Assembly: GCF_002895485.1 (NCBI RefSeq)
Contig: NZ_AZRK01000001.1
Span: 124,001-188,000, forward strand
Reading direction: 5' to 3'
Length of the DNA: 64,000 nucleotides
Source: Petrotoga sp. 9PWA.NaAc.5.4
GTDB lineage: Bacteria; Thermotogota; Thermotogae; Petrotogales; Petrotogaceae
The notes under the pieces are model-generated. The model worked only from the letters and a program-made list of their open reading frames with translations. It did no database searches and had not been told where the DNA came from. A program made the translations under genes and the position numbers. This document shows, in pieces, positions 52,850 to 61,032 of the stretch (its first letter is position 1; each line of letters begins with the position of its first letter).

Positions 52850-54360
52850 GATCTACCTCCGAGCATATATTCACCAACTTCTTCTTTTGAATTTAAATTT
52901 GGATCTAATTGCGATACCATTTCTCCGTTTCTTATAACATACAATCTGTCGCTCAAAGATAAAAGTTCATCTAAATCAGCAGAAATAAGTAAAATGGCTT
53001 TTCCTTGTTCTTTCATTTGCAAAATTACACTATGTACATATTCAGTTGAAGCAACATCTAATCCTCTTGTTGGTTGATCAAGAAGCAAAAATGGAGCTTC
53101 TAAACTAAATTCTCTTGCAACAATTATCTTTTGTTGATTTCCTCCCGAAAGATTTTTTGGTATGTCGTTTATACTTCTCACCAGTATATTGTAATTTGAT
53201 ACAAGATCATTTGAAAAATTCTTAGCCTTTTTCCAATTGATTGTATACTTATTCCTTGAAATCTTATCTCCTAAATGGTGAGTCATAGAGAAGTTCTCAA
53301 CTAAATTAGCATTTAAAGCTAAACCATAATTTTTCCTATCAGCAGGTATATAACCTATTAAAAGTCTTCTTTCTCTTATGCTAATATTTGTTACATCACG
53401 ATTACCAATCAGAATCTTACCTTTTTCAGGTAAAATTTCTCCTATTATACATTTTACAAGTTCTAATTGACCATTCCCTTCCACTCCAGCAATTCCAACT
53501 ATTTCCCCTGATCTTACAAAAATATTAACGTCTTTTAAAGTAGAAGAGCTTTGCTTTTTTGAATTTGTAGTCAAACTTTCCGCTTTAAAGATTATCTCTC
53601 CAGGTTCTATAACTTTCTTTTCTAAATTAAAAAGAACCTCTTTTTCCACCATCATTCTTGCTAACTCATTTTTTGATAAATTTTTGTTTTCTAAAGTTGC
53701 AATAACTTTCCCTTTTCTCATAACTGTAATTCTGTCCGAAACTTTTAAAACTTCGTCTAACTTATGACTTATAAAAACTATAGTCTTACCCATTTTTTTC
53801 ATATTTTTTATTTCTTTAAAAAACTGCTCAGTTTCTTGTGGAGTTAAAACAGCGGTAGGTTCGTCGAATATAAGGACATCTACTTCCCTGTATAAAAGCT
53901 TTAAAATTTCTACCTTTTGCTGCGCAGCTACCGACAAAGTAGATGTAGGAGCATACAAATCTACATCAAAATTATATCTTTTTTTTACATCTTCTAAATT
54001 TTTTAAAATCTTATTCTTATCTATAACTCCTAAAACTTTTGTTTCTTCGCTCCCTAAAATAACATTTTCATAGACTTTAAATGAAGGTATGAGCATAAAC
54101 TCTTGATGAACCATGCCAATACCTAATTCTATTGCTATAAATGGATTATGTATTTTTTGCTCTTTATTGTTTATAAAAATCTTTCCTTTTGAGAGAGGCA
54201 CCATTCCATAAAGAATTTTCATTAAAGTACTTTTCCCGGCACCATTTTCACCAACAAGAGAGTGAATTTCTCCTTTTTCTAAAGAGAAATTCACTCCTTC
54301 TAAAGCTAAAACATCTGGAGGATAAACCTTATATATATCTTTCATTTCTATATAAGCCAT
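52846..54360 (-). CDS. BMP-type (nucleoside) ABC transporter ATPase, tandem nucleotide-binding domains
   Basis: This importer ATPase of 504 residues has two ABC domains. The first has Walker A GENGAGKSTLMKILYG, a modified signature (LSVAAQQKVEILKLL) and Walker B VLIFDEPTAVLTP. The second has a degenerate Walker A (GVEGNGQLELVK) but good signature LSGGNQQKIIVAREF and DQPTRGLD. This asymmetry is normal for the sugar/nucleoside class (NupA/YufO, RbsA). AAGGAGA precedes ATG 54360. Confidence 0.93.
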   Translation of the reverse strand: MAYIEMKDIYKVYPPDVLALEGVNFSLEKGEIHSLVGENGAGKSTLMKILYGMVPLSKGKIFINNKEQKIHNPFIAIELGIGMVHQEFMLIPSFKVYENVILGSEETKVLGVIDKNKILKNLEDVKKRYNFDVDLYAPTSTLSVAAQQKVEILKLLYREVDVLIFDEPTAVLTPQETEQFFKEIKNMKKMGKTIVFISHKLDEVLKVSDRITVMRKGKVIATLENKNLSKNELARMMVEKEVLFNLEKKVIEPGEIIFKAESLTTNSKKQSSSTLKDVNIFVRSGEIVGIAGVEGNGQLELVKCIIGEILPEKGKILIGNRDVTNISIRERRLLIGYIPADRKNYGLALNANLVENFSMTHHLGDKISRNKYTINWKKAKNFSNDLVSNYNILVRSINDIPKNLSGGNQQKIIVAREFSLEAPFLLLDQPTRGLDVASTEYVHSVILQMKEQGKAILLISADLDELLSLSDRLYVIRNGEMVSQLDPNLNSKEEVGEYMLGGRS

Positions 54361-54383
54361 ATAAGATCTCCTTGCAGTTTTAA

Positions 54384-55379
54384 TTATTCTCTATACTCTT
54401 TAACTTCTATTTTCCCTTCTATAACGTCTTGTTGAATTTCCAATATTTTATTTACTGTTTCTTCGGAAAGTATTTGGTAAGTATATTCATCTATAGCTAA
54501 TCCAACCGCACCTTCTTTTAAACCCAGTTTGTACAAAGATCCAGGTTTGTAATTTCCTTCTATTATATCTTTGAAAACAAGTTCAATAGATTTTCCTACT
54601 TCTTTTAAATCACTGGTGATAACATGTCCGGGAGCCAAGGAATTCTGATTGGTATCAACACCAATTGCATATTTACCTACTTCTTGAGCAGCTTGTAAAA
54701 CTCCAACCCCGGTTAAACTTGCAATTTGAAATATAACATCTACTCCTTGAGAATAAAGTTGTAAAGCCGCTTGCTTACCTTTTACAGGATCGTCCCACGT
54801 ACCAACATAAATCGTCTTGACTTGAATTTCGGGATCAACATATTTCGCTCCTTGTTCGTATCCATACACAAAAGACCTAATTACTATATCGTCGTCACCA
54901 CCTACAGCTCCTATTAATTTGTCTGGATTTATTCCAGGTAGTTCTGTCATAGTCGTTACTAATCCGGCTACTACACCAGCCATGAAAGCGCCTTCTTCTT
55001 CTACATAGTCCACATTTGAAATAATTCCTTGCGGGTCTTCAACTACCGTATCTATATTAACAAAAATCTTACTCGGAAACATCTGCGCTATAGTTTTTAA
55101 TTCTTCTTCAAAACCATATGAAATTACAAATACAATATCAGCCCATCTTGCCGCATTCATCAAGCCGGGATAATACAAAGAAGGATCAAAGTTACATTCG
55201 ATTACCCTTGCTTCAATTCCATAATCCTCTTTCAACTTTTGAATGCCAGCATAACCTGAATCGTAAAATGATTGATCACCCAATGAACCATTTATTACGT
55301 AAGCTACTTTTTTAGGCGCTGCAAAAATTGTGAAAGAAAAGATTACAACTAAGACGAAAATAAATACATACTTTTTCAT
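54384..55379 (-). CDS. BMP-family substrate-binding protein
   Basis: This is the periplasmic binding protein of the importer, 331 residues, with signal peptide MKKYVFIFVLVVIFSFTIFA and no lipobox cysteine. The BMP pattern is clear: GSLGDQSFYDSGYAGI, FVISYGFEEEL, IDTVVEDPQGIISNVDYVEEEGAFMAGVVAG, GVDTNQNSLAPGHVITS. BMP-type proteins studied elsewhere bind nucleosides. AGGAGG lies before ATG 55379, and a repeat terminus fragment ends 27 bases upstream. The genes for catabolism lie directly behind it on the same strand. Confidence 0.92.
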   Translation of the reverse strand: MKKYVFIFVLVVIFSFTIFAAPKKVAYVINGSLGDQSFYDSGYAGIQKLKEDYGIEARVIECNFDPSLYYPGLMNAARWADIVFVISYGFEEELKTIAQMFPSKIFVNIDTVVEDPQGIISNVDYVEEEGAFMAGVVAGLVTTMTELPGINPDKLIGAVGGDDDIVIRSFVYGYEQGAKYVDPEIQVKTIYVGTWDDPVKGKQAALQLYSQGVDVIFQIASLTGVGVLQAAQEVGKYAIGVDTNQNSLAPGHVITSDLKEVGKSIELVFKDIIEGNYKPGSLYKLGLKEGAVGLAIDEYTYQILSEETVNKILEIQQDVIEGKIEVKEYRE

Positions 55380-55406
55380 ACTGATACCTCCTCGTGTAAT
55401 AGATTG

Positions 55407-55435
55407 TACCCACTTTAAAAATTTTAAAATTCATA
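55407..55435 (-). repeat. Terminal fragment of the MITE-like repeat, before the BMP gene
   Basis: TACCCACTTTAAAAATTTT at 55407 onward is the gene-proximal end of the repeat in reverse orientation, 27 bases from the BMP start codon. The remaining gap to 55517 contains no other recognisable repeat part. Confidence 0.55.
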
Positions 55436-55517
55436 TTTTGCCTTCGTTAAAAAACTTTCAAATATAACTATCAAATTTTGATTAAGTCTACGAAGAAAAT
55501 CCCTAGTTTAATTGTCT

Positions 55518-56897
55518 CTAAAGATATGGAAAAATAAGATGAATTTGCCACTCTGATAAATCATTTATTTTTATTTTATGAAAAGATGGTAAATATGTTT
55601 GCAGTGTATCTCTTAAAGGTTCAGACCAATACGCCGGAATATTTTCTTTTCCATAAATAATCCCCAAAATTGTTCCAATTTCACCTGCATTACAATCTAC
55701 ATCGTATCCAAAAGATGATACTATCTTCATAGTTTTATTAAAATCTCCATTACCATACCATAACGAAGTAATTACCGCTGCAGTATTTGGATATAAATGC
55801 ACCCAGTTATATTTTTCAAAATCTTTTTCCACTAACTTTAATACATATACCCAATCTTCATTTTCTCGACAATATTTTACTACATTTTCTACATTTTTTT
55901 TGAATTCACTGTTATTTGGTATGAAATCTAAAGATTTTTGAACAATCTTTTTGGGATCATTTTCAATAAATGCCAAAGAAGTCATAACTGCACTATTTAT
56001 ACCCCCATAAACACCATTCCCACTATGAGAAACTTGTGAATCAATAAAAGCTAATCTGGAAGCTTCATAAGGATTTCCTGGACACAATAATCCGTGAACC
56101 ATACAGCGCATTTGAGACCCTATCCACTCTTGAAAAGGATTGTTGAAATATCCTGATTCAGGAGGAAATATTCCTCTTTTTATATTTTCAAGAGCTACCA
56201 ATTCAGCACTCCAACCAAAAGGTATGTACGCTATCCAGTTTTTGGCAATATCATTTGAAGTAATTCCTTGTTTTTTTTCCTCATATGTTTTTAAAAAAAT
56301 TAGTTCATAAGTTATATCATCGTTTATAGTAGAAACTTCCCCTATGTAGTTACCTAATTGATCTCCGTAAGCTTCTTCTAAAGCATCGTGCGTGTAACCT
56401 TCAAGCTTTGTACCCATAGAAGCACCTGCAAGTTGTCCCAACCATCCCCCATAAATTTTATCTTTTATAATATCAAAATTTTCACACAAATTATATTTTT
56501 CCTTGGAGAATTTTTCGGAAACTTCTTCCCAGGTTAGAGGTCTTTCAAAATTTTTATAATCATGGCTTTCAATCTGCTTAGCTTTAGATAACAAAAAGAA
56601 AATTTCACTTGTTATTGCCTTTAATTGCAATAGATTCTTTGCTTTTAGATATTCAAATCCTTTTTCTAAAAGTTTTTCTGCCGATGAAACGTCTCTCCCC
56701 ATATTTTCAACAGACTGGACAGCTCCTACTATGAGAGATTCTGGAGCATAAGAACCAGGTACTCTACTATCCCAATAAGATAATAATAAATCTTCTGGAA
56801 ATATATTCATTTCTTCCATATGTTGCCAATCTTGAGATTTAGAAATTAATGGTTTCGCCTTCTTTCTTCTTTCTAACTCATTTTGCCAAGCTTTCAA
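55518..56897 (-). CDS. ADP-ribosylglycohydrolase-family protein
   Basis: The C-terminal 310 residues are an ADP-ribosylglycohydrolase-type domain: IYGGWLGQLAGASMGTKLEGY, metal-binding NDDITYELIFLKTYEE, PFGWSAELVALENIKRG and FGYDVDCNAGEIGTILGIIYG, where DVDCN replaces the usual DTDT/N. About 150 N-terminal residues (LLLSYWDSRVPGSYAPESLIVGAVQS) precede it and are not part of the canonical fold. The start TTG 56897, eight bases after AGGAGG, is preferred to GTG 56906. It comes directly after the Gfo/Idh/MocA gene and before the BMP transporter. The context argues for small-molecule N-glycoside hydrolysis rather than protein de-ADP-ribosylation; this is inference. Confidence 0.86.
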   Translation of the reverse strand: MKAWQNELERRKKAKPLISKSQDWQHMEEMNIFPEDLLLSYWDSRVPGSYAPESLIVGAVQSVENMGRDVSSAEKLLEKGFEYLKAKNLLQLKAITSEIFFLLSKAKQIESHDYKNFERPLTWEEVSEKFSKEKYNLCENFDIIKDKIYGGWLGQLAGASMGTKLEGYTHDALEEAYGDQLGNYIGEVSTINDDITYELIFLKTYEEKKQGITSNDIAKNWIAYIPFGWSAELVALENIKRGIFPPESGYFNNPFQEWIGSQMRCMVHGLLCPGNPYEASRLAFIDSQVSHSGNGVYGGINSAVMTSLAFIENDPKKIVQKSLDFIPNNSEFKKNVENVVKYCRENEDWVYVLKLVEKDFEKYNWVHLYPNTAAVITSLWYGNGDFNKTMKIVSSFGYDVDCNAGEIGTILGIIYGKENIPAYWSEPLRDTLQTYLPSFHKIKINDLSEWQIHLIFPYL

Positions 56898-56898
56898 C

Positions 56899-58002
56899 TT
56901 ATTCACCTCCTAAAGAAACCCAAACAGATCCCTTTTTAGAACTTTCTACGCATTTTTCTATGAACTTCATTCCCCTTACTCCTGCATTAACACTTTGAAA
57001 ATGACAGTTATTGTTATTGATATCTTCTCCATTTTTTTTGCTTATTAAATCTGTTATAAATAACGAATATGTATTTTTGAAACCTATATTCGTATCTTCT
57101 ACGAATTGAGCATCCTTTTCTATTATTTTAGTACTATCTTCAAATAAAACAATAAGTTTATTAGGTTCTTTAAAATTCCATTTTAAAGTGCCTTTAGAAC
57201 CATATATAGAAAAACCAAAATTATTGTTTTCACCAATCGCAATTTGAGACATACAGTATATACCAGTAGCCCCACCTTTATAGTTTATTAAAACACTGAC
57301 ATTATCTTCCAACTGCCTTGACTTTACGAAAGTGTCTAATCTGGCACATAATGAATCTATTTCTTTTCCTGTTACATACGAAACCATATTTTCAACATGG
57401 CTTCCAATATCTGCAGTAGTATTGGCTAACCCTGATTTATTAGGATCAAGCCTCCATTGGGCTTGACTATTTTCATATTCTATGGGCTTTGCCAACCAAC
57501 CTTGAAAGTATTGAACATTAATAAACCTTATTTCTCCTATCTCTTCGTTTTCTACGACTTGTTTAGCTATCGATATAATTGGATAACCCACATATGAGTA
57601 AGTCACACATAACAATAAATTATTTTCGTCAGCTAATTTTTTAAGTTCTTGTGCTTCTTTTAAAGTAGTTGTTAATGGCTTATCGCAAACAACATTTATG
57701 CCTTTTTCTAAAAAGACTTTTGCAATTTCATAATGTGTGTTATTAGTAGTTGTAATAACAACAAAATCTATTTTTTTCTTTCTGGTACTCTCTGCTTCCA
57801 CCATTTCTATATAATCCTTGTATAAGCGATCTTTCTTTATACCCCACCTTTTACCAGTTTTTAACGTTTTATCAAAATTTCTAGAAAAACAACCAGCTAC
57901 TATTTTTGCTCTTCCATCTAACAATATTGCATTTCTATGAGTTTCTCCAATCATAGACCCAATAGCTCCTCCAACCATTCCATATGTCAGCTCTTTTGCC
58001 AT
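56899..58002 (-). CDS. Gfo/Idh/MocA family NAD(P)-dependent oxidoreductase
   Basis: This sugar or polyol dehydrogenase has 367 residues. An N-terminal Rossmann fold (GMVGGAIGSMIGETHRNAILLDGRAKIVAGCFSRN) contains the family CDKPLTTTLKEAQELKKLADENNLLLCVTYSYVGYPII segment with the EKP/DKP lysine. The C-terminal domain has TTADIGSHVENMVSYVTG, carrying the usual D-x-G-x-H. ATG 58002 has AAGGAGAA upstream. It is the first gene of the run leading into the BMP importer. Confidence 0.9.
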   Translation of the reverse strand: MAKELTYGMVGGAIGSMIGETHRNAILLDGRAKIVAGCFSRNFDKTLKTGKRWGIKKDRLYKDYIEMVEAESTRKKKIDFVVITTTNNTHYEIAKVFLEKGINVVCDKPLTTTLKEAQELKKLADENNLLLCVTYSYVGYPIISIAKQVVENEEIGEIRFINVQYFQGWLAKPIEYENSQAQWRLDPNKSGLANTTADIGSHVENMVSYVTGKEIDSLCARLDTFVKSRQLEDNVSVLINYKGGATGIYCMSQIAIGENNNFGFSIYGSKGTLKWNFKEPNKLIVLFEDSTKIIEKDAQFVEDTNIGFKNTYSLFITDLISKKNGEDINNNNCHFQSVNAGVRGMKFIEKCVESSKKGSVWVSLGGE

Positions 58003-58053
58003 AATTATTCTCCTTTTTAATATATACTTCTAAACCTTATTTTATTGTGTACC

Positions 58054-58062
58054 ATTATACCA
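58054..58062 (-). promoter_or_regulatory. Extended -10 promoter of the Gfo/Idh/MocA-BMP operon
   Basis: On the minus strand TGGTATAAT forms an extended -10 with a perfect TATAAT, about 52 bases before the oxidoreductase start. A TTAAAA lies 18 bases further upstream as a fair -35. Confidence 0.6.
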
Positions 58063-58221
58063 TGATTAAACATATTTTTTTAATAAAATTAATTTTTAAA
58101 TTGTGAAAAATTTAATTTTTTTATAACTTATGTCACTCATTTTTAACATATTAGAGTTATAATTAAATTAAGATAAAAAAAGTAGAGTTATTCTAATATT
58201 AAATTTTATCTAAGTTAAATC

Positions 58222-58419
58222 TTAAAATTTTAGAATTGGTAACTTTTCAAAAAATAAACATGTGAATTTAAAATGAAACTGGGGTAGAGTTCTTCTTACT
58301 TTTGCATAATGTGCCGAAAAGCTAAAGAAATTAAGAATCAAAAGTGGGAAGATATTTTTGAAAAAATTCAAAACTAAAATATTTACAAAACTTAAGTTTT
58401 AGAATTTCCAAAATAAGTA
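58222..58419 (+). repeat. MITE-like repeat, copy 10
   Basis: Diverged forward copy. Left part TTTTAGAATTGGTAAC, middle with ACTGGGGTAGAGTTC, and right end with the palindrome AAAACTTAAGTTTT and AGAATTTCCAAAATAAGTA ending at 58419. Copy 11 follows directly. Outside these two copies the 58003-58668 gap holds only the promoter noted above. Confidence 0.75.
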
Positions 58420-58431
58420 AATACTATTATA

Positions 58432-58640
58432 GGTACTTTAGAAATGAGAGTTTTCAGAAAATAATCTTTTGAATTTAAACGGGTCCAGGGCGGAGCTCTC
58501 CCCCCTTCCTTCGGTACAAGTACCAAAAAAGTTAAAAGAATTAAGAATTAGCGAAGATTAGAGCTATGGAGGTATTTTTGAAAAAAATTTAAAACTAAAA
58601 GATTGGTAAAACTTAGGTTTTGGAATTTCTAAAGTAGGTA
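58432..58640 (+). repeat. MITE-like repeat, copy 11, flanked by 14-bp direct repeats
   Basis: Well-preserved forward copy. Left terminus GGTACTTTAGAAATGA, hairpin GGTAC-AA-GTACC, palindrome-like AAAACTTAGGTTTT, right terminus AATTTCTAAAGTAGGTA. TAAATACTATTATA occurs on both sides (58418-58431 and 58639-58652). The right end is 28 bases from the SDR start codon. Confidence 0.9.
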
Positions 58641-58668
58641 AATACTATTATATGAGGAGGGAATAGAC

Positions 58669-59424
58669 ATGGCGGGTAGATTAGAAGGAAAAGTTGCAAT
58701 AGTTACTGGTGCCGCAAGAGGAATGGGAAAAGCGGAGGCTGAGCTATTTGCAAAAGAAGGAGCAAAGGTAGTAGTTGCAGATATTTTAGAAGAAGAAGCA
58801 AAACAAGTTGCCGAAAATATTAAAAAAAATGGGAAAGAGGCAATAGCTGTAAAACTTGATGTATCGAAAGCAGAAGAATGGAAAAAACTTGTTGATATGG
58901 TAGTTGAAAAATGGGGAAAAGTAGATGTTCTTGTAAACAACGCAGGAATATTAAGTATGGCTGGTGTAGAACAACTGACAGAAGAAGAATGGGATAAAGT
59001 TATGAATATAAATGCAAAAAGTCAATTTTTAGGCATCAAATATGTGCTACCGGCAATGAAAAAAGCAGGGAAAGGCTCAATCATAAATATTTCTTCAATA
59101 TATGGAATAATTGGTTCTGGTGCAGCAGCAGCTTATCATGCTTCAAAAGGAGCTTCAAGACTTCTAACTAAAACTGTAGCAGCTGAGCTCGCTAAATATA
59201 ATATAAGAGTTAATTCCATTCATCCCGGTGTTATAAGAACTCCTATGACAGATGATCTTTTGAAAGACCCAAATAATGCTAAAGGTTTGCTAGGAACCAC
59301 TGTTTTGGGTAGGCCAGCAGAGGCTATAGAAGTTGCAAATGGCGCTTTGTTCTTAGCTTCAGATGAATCTTCATTTATGACTGGTTCTGAATTAGTTATC
59401 GATGGTGGATACACTGCATTATAA
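58669..59424 (+). CDS. Short-chain dehydrogenase/reductase (FabG/glucose dehydrogenase-like)
   Basis: Classical SDR of 251 residues: cofactor motif TGAARGMGKAE, NNAGIL, catalytic Ser (NISS) with YHASK, and the C-terminal GSELVIDGGYTAL. It could be a 3-oxoacyl-ACP reductase or a sugar/alcohol dehydrogenase. No fatty-acid genes surround it, which favours the latter. AGGAGGGAAT precedes ATG 58669, and a terminator follows, so it is monocistronic. Confidence 0.92.
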   Translation: MAGRLEGKVAIVTGAARGMGKAEAELFAKEGAKVVVADILEEEAKQVAENIKKNGKEAIAVKLDVSKAEEWKKLVDMVVEKWGKVDVLVNNAGILSMAGVEQLTEEEWDKVMNINAKSQFLGIKYVLPAMKKAGKGSIINISSIYGIIGSGAAAAYHASKGASRLLTKTVAAELAKYNIRVNSIHPGVIRTPMTDDLLKDPNNAKGLLGTTVLGRPAEAIEVANGALFLASDESSFMTGSELVIDGGYTAL

Positions 59425-59438
59425 AATTTTTTCATATT

Positions 59439-59467
59439 AAAACATCCGCTTAATGCGGATGTTTTTT
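59439..59467 (+). terminator. Rho-independent terminator after the SDR
   Basis: AAAACATCCGC pairs with GCGGATGTTTT around TTAAT, followed by TT. Perfect 11-bp stem. Confidence 0.92.
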
Positions 59468-59643
59468 ATTTGTTTTTTTTACCTTTCTTTGTAGTATAAT
59501 TTACATAGAATACTGGTTGATTAAATTTGTTTCTAAAAAATAACGTTTATATTATATGTTCTTAATATCAGAATTATAATCATAAATATGTTTTCGTATA
59601 TAATGGAGATATTTTGAGCAGAGTCTTCCCTTTGACTACAAAA

Positions 59644-59857
59644 TACTCACTTTAAAAATTCCAAAATCCTTATTATATGTATATTTTAGCGTTGATTCTT
59701 TTACAAAATACCTCTCCGCTTGTAGTCCTTAGTAATTCCTAATTTCTTTACCTTCTTCGCTACTTGTATCCAAGGAAGGAAGAGAGGGTTGTGACATGAA
59801 CCCATTTTGAATTCAAATGCTTATTTTTTGAAAATTATCATTTCTAAAGTACCTAAA
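59644..59857 (-). repeat. MITE-like repeat, copy 12 (reverse), with 10-bp direct repeats
   Basis: Reverse copy between TACTCACTTTAAAAATT (59644) and TCATTTCTAAAGTACC (about 59838-59853). TACAAAATAC occurs at both edges (59637-59646 and 59858-59867). This is the one copy whose gene-proximal end does not face a start codon. The sequence 59468-59636 shows nothing else. Confidence 0.85.
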
Positions 59858-59861
59858 TACA

Positions 59862-59981
59862 AAATACCGAATACGTTAAAGAAATTTATAGTTAGTAAGT
59901 ATTAGAATTGCGTAGGTGTATTTGAAAAAATCCAAACTAAAACATTTATAAATATTGATTTTGTAATTTCTAAAGTGAGTA
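59862..59981 (+). repeat. MITE-like repeat, copy 13 (right half only)
   Basis: Forward half-copy starting in the hairpin region (TACCGAATACGTTAAAG) and ending AATTTCTAAAGTGAGTA at 59981, 27 bases before the hydrolase start. With copy 12 it forms an inverted pair, so copy 12 may have inserted into it. Confidence 0.8.
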
Positions 59982-60008
59982 AAAATTATTATAAAGGGAG
60001 GTAATACT

Positions 60009-60938
60009 ATGAAGAGAAAAGTGATTTTGGTAATCCTAATTGCTATCACTATGATTGTATTTTCTCAAGAAACCATTAGAGGTTTTTTCCCTCAAGCTTG
60101 GCCTGGGAAACAGGTTGATTTACTTATTGAAAACGAAGGGATGTTTTTTGCTGCAACAATAACTTATCCAGAAGATATTGAACAATCATGTCCTGCTGTA
60201 TTATTACTTCCAGGTTTTTTGGGAGAAAGAGATGAACTTCCCGTGACAGGAACTCATGTTCCTGCTGAAGGTAACAGGCTTCAAGGAATGTTTGAATATC
60301 TCGCATTAGAATTGGCTAAATCTGGTTATATAAGTTTGAGAATTGATTATAGATATTCAGGAAGAAGTGAAGGTTACTGGCAAGATATTACTTTTTCAAG
60401 TGAATTGTCAGATGCACTAGCTGCACTTAATTATTTGGAAAGTAATCCCGCAGTTGACAAAAACAAAATCGCTGTGTGTGGTTTATCCCTGGGTGGTGCA
60501 TTAGCTAGTTGTCTTAGCTCTAATCAATTAATAAAAGTAATAGTTTTATGGTCTGCTGCTCCTGAATTAAATATTCTCGAAATTATGGTTCCTCCTGAAA
60601 AACAAACAGAATTAAACGAAACCGGAATTGTTACTTTTACTCTTCCGTGGGGTGAAACAACAACAATGAAAAAAGCCTTCTTTGATTCCTTAAAAGATGC
60701 AAATCCTTTAGAAGAAATTAGTAAATTTAAAGGTCCTTTACTTTCTATATGTGGTTCAAATGATGCTTTAGTCTCCCCTCAACCCCAACAAGCTCTAAAA
60801 TTTTTAGAAATTCATGAAGGAGAAGAAAAACTCGTAATGTTAAATGCAGATCATACTTTCGACAATTTTGTCGGGCCTAATAAAATCTCTCAAGCAATAA
60901 AGGAAACTATCGATTGGCTAGATATGTATTTGAAATAA
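60009..60938 (+). CDS. Secreted alpha/beta hydrolase (dienelactone-hydrolase/prolyl-oligopeptidase fold)
   Basis: This exported esterase-like enzyme has 309 residues. Signal peptide residues 1-20 (MKRKVILVILIAITMIVFSQ) are followed by an alpha/beta hydrolase core: LLPGFLGERDELP, RIDYRYSGRSEG, nucleophile elbow GLSLGG, acid in CGSNDALVSP and histidine in NADHTFDN. The substrate is likely an ester of sugar or short acid; not determined. AGGGAGG precedes ATG 60009. An AT-rich hairpin (ACAAAAA / TTTTTGT) follows the stop and may terminate weakly. Confidence 0.88.
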   Translation: MKRKVILVILIAITMIVFSQETIRGFFPQAWPGKQVDLLIENEGMFFAATITYPEDIEQSCPAVLLLPGFLGERDELPVTGTHVPAEGNRLQGMFEYLALELAKSGYISLRIDYRYSGRSEGYWQDITFSSELSDALAALNYLESNPAVDKNKIAVCGLSLGGALASCLSSNQLIKVIVLWSAAPELNILEIMVPPEKQTELNETGIVTFTLPWGETTTMKKAFFDSLKDANPLEEISKFKGPLLSICGSNDALVSPQPQQALKFLEIHEGEEKLVMLNADHTFDNFVGPNKISQAIKETIDWLDMYLK

Positions 60939-61032
60939 ACAAAAAATGAAATTTTTGTAATGTAATTTTTTTATATCTTGTTATATATGCTTTTAACATT
61001 AGCGTTATTAAACTAAATGGGGGGAAGCTATT

